From Hericium rajendrae (lineage: Eukaryota; Basidiomycota; Agaricomycetes; Russulales; Hericiaceae), in the NCBI GenBank assembly GCA_033439255.1, contig CM065887.1, positions 806,001-870,000 on the forward strand: 64,000 nucleotides of DNA. The letters run 5' to 3'. How positions within the stretch are numbered: position 1 is the stretch's first letter; the number at the start of each line of letters is the position of its first letter. The notes under the pieces are model-generated. The model was not told the DNA's origin, did not search any database, and saw only the letters and a program-made list of their open reading frames with translations. This document shows, one piece after another, positions 57,936-64,000 of the stretch. Made by a program: the position numbers and the translations under genes.

Positions 57936-60125
57936 TCAAGGCTCTACGAAGTCAACAGACTTAATCATCGAAATGGCTTGTTCAGATCGCGGTTTGATGG
58001 AGCAGTTGAACACCTTCGGATGGCTAGCATCTGAGGTCAGCATATGCGAGATCGCACGCACAACCGGGCTTACTTGACAATCTCATCGACGAACTCTGCC
58101 TTCGGCGTGATGGGAACACCGTTCTCAACTGCCTTCTCGATATTGAACACCGACAAAACCATAGCGCAGGTTATAAACAGGGATGTATCAGCTAGAAGCA
58201 GGCCTGCGGAATGAACGTGTCAGTGACCGATCAGCAAAGGATATTGGCTAGACACTGAATTCACCAGGACAGATCCTGTCAATAAATGATCAGTCGCTGC
58301 AAACTGAATTCTACAGAGGCCGCAACTTACCTCCGACCGAAACCAAAGGCAAAGTCGCGTGAATCTCTTTCAGGTTCCTGTTTCTCTGAAGCTAGGAAGC
58401 GCTCTGGTCTGAACTCGGAGGGGTTCTTATACGTCTGTTCGTCGTTGAGGAATTTCCTGTACACACGTCAGAAGTGTGCACGACCAAACAATGCCACGAG
58501 GTGCATACCATATATTGGGGAAGATAATTGACCCTTTCGGAATGAAAAAGCCGTCGTGAATGTCGTCTTCTGTAGCTCTGTGTGGGATACCTGTCATTCG
58601 AACGCACAGATTTCCGGTCAGCATTCGCCAATCAAGATCTGCTATGAAACGGACCTAGAGGTCCAACCGGGTTCCAACGCAACACTTCTTTCACGATTGC
58701 ATCGATGTACGGGAGCCGCGAGCGATCGTTTATCGTCGGGAGCCTGTCGTTTCCGATGACAGCGTCCAGCTCTTCCTGTGCCTTCTTTTGAACTTCTGGA
58801 TACAGAACCATGGCCAGAAAGAAAGAGTACTCCGCGCATACAGTCTGGGACCATGTTTTTTAGAACAATGCTGACAGGTCCGAAAGGGCATGCTCAAACT
58901 CACAGTATCGGCACCGCCTGGTTGTGTGGAACATCACTGCTCAGCACTTGAACCTCATGTTTAACGATAGTACTTACCGCCCATGATTGAGTGGGCAGTC
59001 CACTTCAGTGTATGCTCTTTCTCTGCCGATGGATTTCCCTGTTCAAGATGCATCGAGGTGAAAGACGGGATAGCAGTGCCAGCTTGCTGCCAAGATTGAC
59101 GTCTTGTGAATCTTCGAATTATGCATATTACCGAAGGGCTACGTACCATCTGTTGCTTAACAAATTCATAGGGCAGATCAACCACTTGCTGTATAATGGA
59201 ACGCCAGCCCTTCGCTGTACGCTTCCATCCTGCGCCAGGAAACCAATCCGGCACATATTTCACTGTGCACGACGGAGTTCAGTAGAATTGTACAATAGAA
59301 CGGAAATCTAGGTTCACATACGTAAAGGGAAAGTGTCGGCCAAGAATCGGCCCGGAATTGTCGCCTCAGCAAAAATGGACAGCGTCCGGTCAGCCAGGTA
59401 GACGAAATAGTCGTCCTTCTCCTTTACAGGATAGCCATGCGATATCATCATGATAATGGCACCAGCAGTCCTATAAAGGCAGAAAATATAACCAATCGTC
59501 AAAGCAGCGGCGCGCTAGATCGAGGAAACACTCACAGACGAATATGCTTAGGTAGGTTCTCAGGCTCCGGATGCTCCAAGATGCGCCGCACAAGACGGTG
59601 GGTTTCAAGCTCCTCCGCACCATAGAACTTCTCGATGCTTGAACGGCTGCCCATAAGCTGATACATCATGCGCCTGCCCTCGCGCCAGTGGTCGCTGCCA
59701 TAGCTCTGGAGCCCAAGACCATCAATGAAACCCACAATTTCGCTCGCGACCGGAAATACAGGGCGGTCAGAATATTTCAAGCTCTTCTTGTCAAGAAGTG
59801 CGGTGGCGGTATCCGCGTCGTTAACAACAATCGCAGATTGGCCGAGGAGATTCAAGTATATGAGTCCTCCTGTAGCGTTTTCGTCAGAACGAGCACTAGT
59901 CTATGCAAGGGAAAGAAACCCACCCCATCTCTCGCCCCATCGAGCGAACTCAACCCATGATTTGCCTTGAGGCATGTCCAAAACGTTGCCTATGATAGGC
60001 CAACCCTTCGGACCGGGAGGAAGAGAGGCCCTGCGACTGATTGATACAACCCGCTTGGTGAGCAGAACACCGAGAAGGAAAAGAGCGCCATAAGTCGCAG
60101 TCTCAGCTAACGACAATGTAGTCAT
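57936..60125 (-). CDS. Cytochrome P450 monooxygenase, copy 1
   Basis: Twelve exons (60125-59924, 59869-59536, 59470-59322, 59262-59147, 59086-58978, 58917-58904, 58844-58655, 58590-58509, 58456-58331, 58275-58265, 58203-58074, 58023-57936) give 516 residues. Exons 6 and 10 are 14 and 11 nt. An N-terminal membrane anchor ([16 protein letters not shown]) is followed by the hinge [18 protein letters not shown]. The I-helix motif GGADTT, ExxR as KEVLRW, FRPERF and the heme loop FGFGRRICPG with its ligand Cys are all intact. The C-terminus [21 protein letters not shown] requires the last intron. It is an ER enzyme of the broad basidiomycete P450 expansion; no substrate can be inferred. Tandem with copy 2. 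Confidence 0.92.
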
Positions 60126-60292
60126 AGTGAGCGGAAGGGAACTCAGACCGAAGGCTGAAGCTGTCAATGGGTGTCGACCATTATTATAAGAGACGATGGC
60201 GCCTCCGACTGCGGATCAAATCCCGCAGCAGCGTCATTATAATGTTGCCGCCCATGAGCCAACGTATGCACTGTCCTGCGTTACATACGCTA

Positions 60293-60333
60293 AGCGGCCA
60301 AGTAGCGGCCAAGTAGTGGCCAAGTAGTGGCCT
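60293..60333. repeat. Short tandem repeat, four copies of an 11-bp unit
   Basis: The unit gcggccaagta / gtggccaagta is repeated head to tail (…gcggccaagtagcggccaag…) about 170 bp upstream of the P450 copy 1 start codon. It could be an expanded regulatory site or a slippage product. Confidence 0.75.
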
Positions 60334-60587
60334 ATGACCAGCATTCATGGGCGTCAGAGTAGAGAATGCACCTTAGTAATAAGATAGTGCAGCAGGCGCT
60401 TACCGTTTGCATCAGCGCTCAAAAATGAAGACGCTCGATAAATGCATAACTCAATGTTTTGACGTGCCTTTCTGCTTGATGTGCTCCGGTAACGCCTCGT
60501 GGACTGCCGAGGTTGTCTGCTTGAACCTTGCTTATTGTGAGTCGATTCTGCTAAGAAACACAACATGAAATAAGATAATTGCTGGCA

Positions 60588-60727
60588 AGAGTTTTCGCAT
60601 TCGCCGGAATGGAATCTTGAATGGAATGGTGGAGGGCCGTCTAACCCTAGGATGCTCCGCGTGAAAGCGACTGTTGGAGCATAGGGTTTGAACGGGCTCA
60701 TTCCATTCCGACCGTTGCGAAAACTCT
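60588..60727. repeat. Imperfect long inverted repeat / hairpin element
   Basis: The ends agagttttcgca (60588-60599) and tgcgaaaactct (60716-60727) are exact reverse complements. Further inward cggaatggaat pairs with attccattccg, and ccctaggatgctcc pairs with ggagcataggg with a 2-nt bulge, around a ~17-nt loop (gcgtgaaagcgactgtt). The arms differ in length because the left one contains an extra ~20 bp with a second gaatggaat. The layout fits a MITE-like element or a transcribed hairpin. I see no clear target-site duplication. Confidence 0.7.
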
Positions 60728-61207
60728 CTAATGGATTAATGGCCATCCGAGGCCGGCCGGCTTCCCATGAAACTGGTCGACTCCACGAGGATCCATTCGG
60801 TGAAACATAGGGTGAAACATAGAATGCACCAGCTAACACCACAAAGCCGGTGAAGAGTTGGTTTGCGCGCCCATTACCAAAGGAGCTAATTCGTGGTCGG
60901 AGCGTGTCCGACAAAACTAAATTTCAAAGCCCGATCACCACCCCCAGCGCTAAGCCGAGCAGCGCGATCAGCTGTGTATGGTGATGTACCTGAAAAGCAA
61001 GGCGTATACGCACCGTCGTGGTTGCGCGAAGTGGGAGATAGTGGAACTAAACGCCATAGGCTCTTGACGCAACGTCCAAAACCCACACATCGAGATCTGC
61101 CAAAATTCTGGACATTTCATACCATAATTAATAGCAATAGAATCAACAACGTCCTAAGGCGCAATGAAGAGGCAGATGAAGTACGAATGCTTTACAGTAC
61201 CGCAAAC

Positions 61208-63417
61208 TCACTGCTCCACGAAGTCGACCGATTTGATGATCGCCGCCGCTTGGTCAGATCGCGGTTTGATGGAGCACTTGAACGGCTTTGGATGGCTGGC
61301 AATCTGGCGTCAGTCCATGCAGACTATAAAACGGCCGAGGATACCTAATAAGGCCGTCGACATATTCTGGTTTAGGGGTTATCGGCACGCCGTTCTCGGT
61401 CGCCTTCGAGATGTTGAACACCGATAGGACCATGGCACAGGTTAGGAACAAGGACGAGTCGGCGAATAGCAAGCCTGTGGGATGAGCACGTCGGTCAGTC
61501 GCAAACAAGGTTCTCATGAGCATTCCCCGAGATATGAGCTTACCAGGACAGATCCTGCGGAAACATAGCAGTCAGTGCGGCCGGAACGAATGCGCTGTTC
61601 CCGACTTACCTTCGACCAAAACCGAAGGCAACCTCACGTGGATCTTTCTCGGGTCCCTGCTTTTCCGAGGCTAGGAAACGCTCTGGTTTGAACTCGAACG
61701 GGTCCTTGTAAGTCTGTTCATCATGCAGAAATTTCCTGAAGAGAGATGTCAAATAAGAGCGTGTCGATAAGCGAAATTATCAGACGTACCATATATTGGG
61801 GATGATAAACGATCCCTTCGGAATGAAATATCCGTTCTGGATGTCATCTTCCACAAGTCCATGCGAGACACCTGCCGCGAAATCCGGGTCAACGCACATC
61901 TCCTATTGACTAGCGTAGACTGACCTAGAGGTGCTACCGTGTTCCAACGTAATACTTCTTTCACGATAGCATCAATGTACGGGAGCCGTGAGCGATCGCT
62001 TGTTGTTGGGAGCCGGTCATTCCCGACGACGGCATCCAGCTCTTTCTGTGCCTTCTCCTGGACTTCTGGGTGCAGGACCATAGCCAGAAAGAACGTGTAA
62101 GATGCGCATACAGTCTGGGATCATAGACAATCTCAGCATAGCTAATTAAAAGAGGCTACACCTAAACTCACGGTGTCGGCGCCGCCTGGTCCCGGTCAGC
62201 AGCAACAGTGAGAACATCAACGCTGCCTCTCAGAAATAGTGCTTACCGGCCATAATCGAGTGCGCAACCCACTTGAGCAGATGTTCCTTGTCTTCGGATA
62301 AATTTCCCTGTTCAAGATGCATCGAAGTGAAGGACGGGATGGCAGTCCCAGCTTGCTGCAGAGATCCACATATCAGAACTCTCCAAGTCGGCTTCTACGC
62401 TCGAAAGATTGCTTACCATCTGCTGCTTTACATACTCGTGTACAAGTTCGACCCCACCCAACACCGTTTTCCTCCACTTATTTGCCGCGCGCTTCCATGC
62501 CGCTCCAGGAAACCACTCCGGCACAAAGCGCACTTTAGTACCAATGATGAGACAGGATGAACTTGCAAGCAGGGAGATTGCACGTACAGATGGGCAATGT
62601 ATCGGCCAAAAATCGTCCAGGAGTAAGCGCATCCGTGAAAATGGACAGCACCCGGTCGGCATGCTGGACAAAGTAATCATCCTTCTCCTTGACAGCGTAG
62701 CCATGCGATATCATCAATATAATAGCACCAGCAGTCCTGTCACGATCATAGGCATAATCAGGATGTCGACGTGTCGCACGAACGGGGCCTCTCACAGACG
62801 AATATGCTTCGGGAGCAGTTCGGGCTGCGGGCGCTCGAGGATGCGCCGCAGGAGCCGATGCGTCTCCAGCTCCTCCGCGCCATAGAACTTCTCCATGCTC
62901 GAGCGGGTGCTTATATGACGATGCATCATGCGCCGCTTCTCGCGCCAGCGGTCCCCGTAGCGCTCGAGTGCGACTCCATTCTCAAAGCCGACGACCTGGC
63001 CGCCGACAACCAGCACGGGGCGGTCGGAGTATATGGCGCTCTTCTTGTCGAGCATGGCGATTGCTGTATCAACATCGTTCACGATGATCGCGGGCTGGCC
63101 GAATAGGTTCATGTAGATGAGGTCGCCTGAGGCCTTTTCGTTAGGTGAACATTGATGTATGCAAGATCGCGCAACCTACCCCATGTCTCGCTCCAGCGCG
63201 CAAAGTCGATCCATTTCTTGCCCTGCGGCATGTCCAGAACATTCCCTATGATAGGCCACCCCTTTGGACCTGGAGGAAGGGGCGCACCGCGGCGGGTGCC
63301 GGTCGTTAAAAACCGCTTGACAAGCAGGATACCAAGAATGAAGAGAGCGCTATAGGTCACAATTTGCGGGGGCAAGGCGATCATGACGGACAGAAGTGTG
63401 GAGGGCGTATACGACAT
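61208..63417 (-). CDS. Cytochrome P450 monooxygenase, copy 2
   Basis: Full-length tandem paralogue of copy 1, with the same order of blocks and, by inspection, the same intron positions including the tiny exon for GGADT (near 62192). The anchor is [18 protein letters not shown] and the hinge [18 protein letters not shown]. Later blocks are [19 protein letters not shown], the ExxR motif [16 protein letters not shown], the heme loop FGFGRR-ICPG, and a C-terminus after the last splice reading [20 protein letters not shown] choose ATG 63417; ATG 63384 in the same frame is an alternative that removes 11 residues. No lesion is seen. Function as for copy 1: NADPH-P450-reductase-dependent oxidation of an unknown substrate at the ER. 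Confidence 0.9.
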
Positions 63418-64000
63418 CTGAGCGACCAGTCGACACTGACCACTTAAGAACGATCGCGTTGACCTTTGCGTAGCACAAGAGCGGCCATATCGGAAGACAG
63501 CAATTGGGCATCCCGACTCGCCAAGTCCTGGGTCACATTTTTGATATCGTCGCCGGACCTTCCACAGTGCAAATGCTGCAAAGAAATGCGTACGTGAATC
63601 GGACATAGAACAGCGCAGCAGACGTGCACTACGCAGTGGCCGATCTCGTCACCGATCGATCAAGAGCGACGCCGACGCCCGCCGCAGTGCGCGGTAGCGA
63701 CTGCGAGACATGCAGCGAATTGGAAATGTTCTTACACCGAAGTGGCCGGGCATCTGTGTTGTAGACATAGATAAAAATTGGCCACAATGCGAGAGTGAAG
63801 CCACCTATACCCGATTCATTGAAGCTGATTCGATACCAACAACATGTCGATCTTACCACCGTATCCAACTGAACCTCCCAAGAACCTCCGAAACGATAGA
63901 TTCTTGATGAATGACACACTAGGTTCGAATGTCTCGTTGCTGTCCTATCAATGTGTAATCCCCTTCAATGTCACACGAAAGTAAGTAATAGCACGTCAGA
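63418..64000. other. Upstream of P450 copy 2, right edge of window
   Basis: Promoter region of P450 copy 2; minus open frames (63444-63629, 63629-63919) show no motif. Nothing assignable. Confidence 0.45.

Larger units (their letters stand above)
60126..61207. other. Intergenic between tandem P450 genes
   Basis: Holds the copy 1 promoter, an 11-bp repeat cluster and a hairpin-forming element (listed separately). A 186-residue minus frame at 60354-60914 has no start context, splice sites or domain and overlaps the hairpin, so I do not call it a gene. Confidence 0.55.

Noticed and set aside
60354-60914. 186-residue minus frame between the P450 genes
   Set aside because: It spans the hairpin element, has no domain or sensible start context, and reads like random sequence.

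Overview
The window is a stretch of filamentous basidiomycete (Agaricomycete-type) nuclear genome. The evidence is dense genes on both strands, many short introns (mostly 45-65 bp, GT..AG, with CTNAN-like branch points), exons as short as 11-22 nt, and proteins such as a LIM-C1-RhoGAP, a long-form Rad21, histidine acid phosphatases and tandem P450s. There are no operons with ribosome binding sites, and I saw no tRNA, rRNA, CRISPR array or full-length transposon.

Layout. 0.9-8.4 kb: a Yap-like bZIP factor (+), the fatty-acid elongation dehydratase PHS1 (+), a secreted pepsin-type protease (-) and a secreted GH16 glycosidase (+). 8.8-12.9 kb: a minus-strand block of three proteins of unknown function (called C, A and B here in transcription order). 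The stop codon of A overlaps the start codon of B by an ATGA, and B carries a 12-bp tandem repeat. 13.0-28.5 kb: a carboxymuconolactone-decarboxylase-like secreted protein (+), cohesin RAD21 (-), a mitochondrial PPR protein (+), a coiled-coil HMMR-like protein (+), a membrane-anchored lysophospholipase (-), the proteasome shuttle RAD23 (-) and an LRR protein (+). 29.7-39.2 kb, all plus: ARF6, a mitochondrial-type cysteine synthase, a small secreted protein, a CsbD-like stress protein, an aldo/keto reductase and the RNase P subunit RPR2/RPP21. 39.8-46 kb: two tandem histidine acid phosphatase (phytase-type) genes (+) and KTI12 (-). 46-48.7 kb: a 2.7-kb interval with coding-like but unresolved segments. 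48.7-56.3 kb: the LIM-C1-RhoGAP (+), with an apparent one-base frameshift, and a BTB-domain protein (-). 56.3-64 kb: inverted repeats, a degenerate copy of gene B and two tandem P450 genes (-).

The genes mix housekeeping functions (cohesion, tRNA modification, proteasome delivery, lipid elongation, RNase P, vesicle traffic) with secreted nutrient-acquisition enzymes (protease, GH16, two phosphatases, lysophospholipase) and accessory families typical of wood or litter fungi. The least understood part is the C-A-B block with its relic about 47 kb away in the opposite orientation. All exon structures are deduced by eye from splice signals, reading-phase bookkeeping and family alignment from memory; no transcript data were available, and individual boundaries may be off by a base or two.
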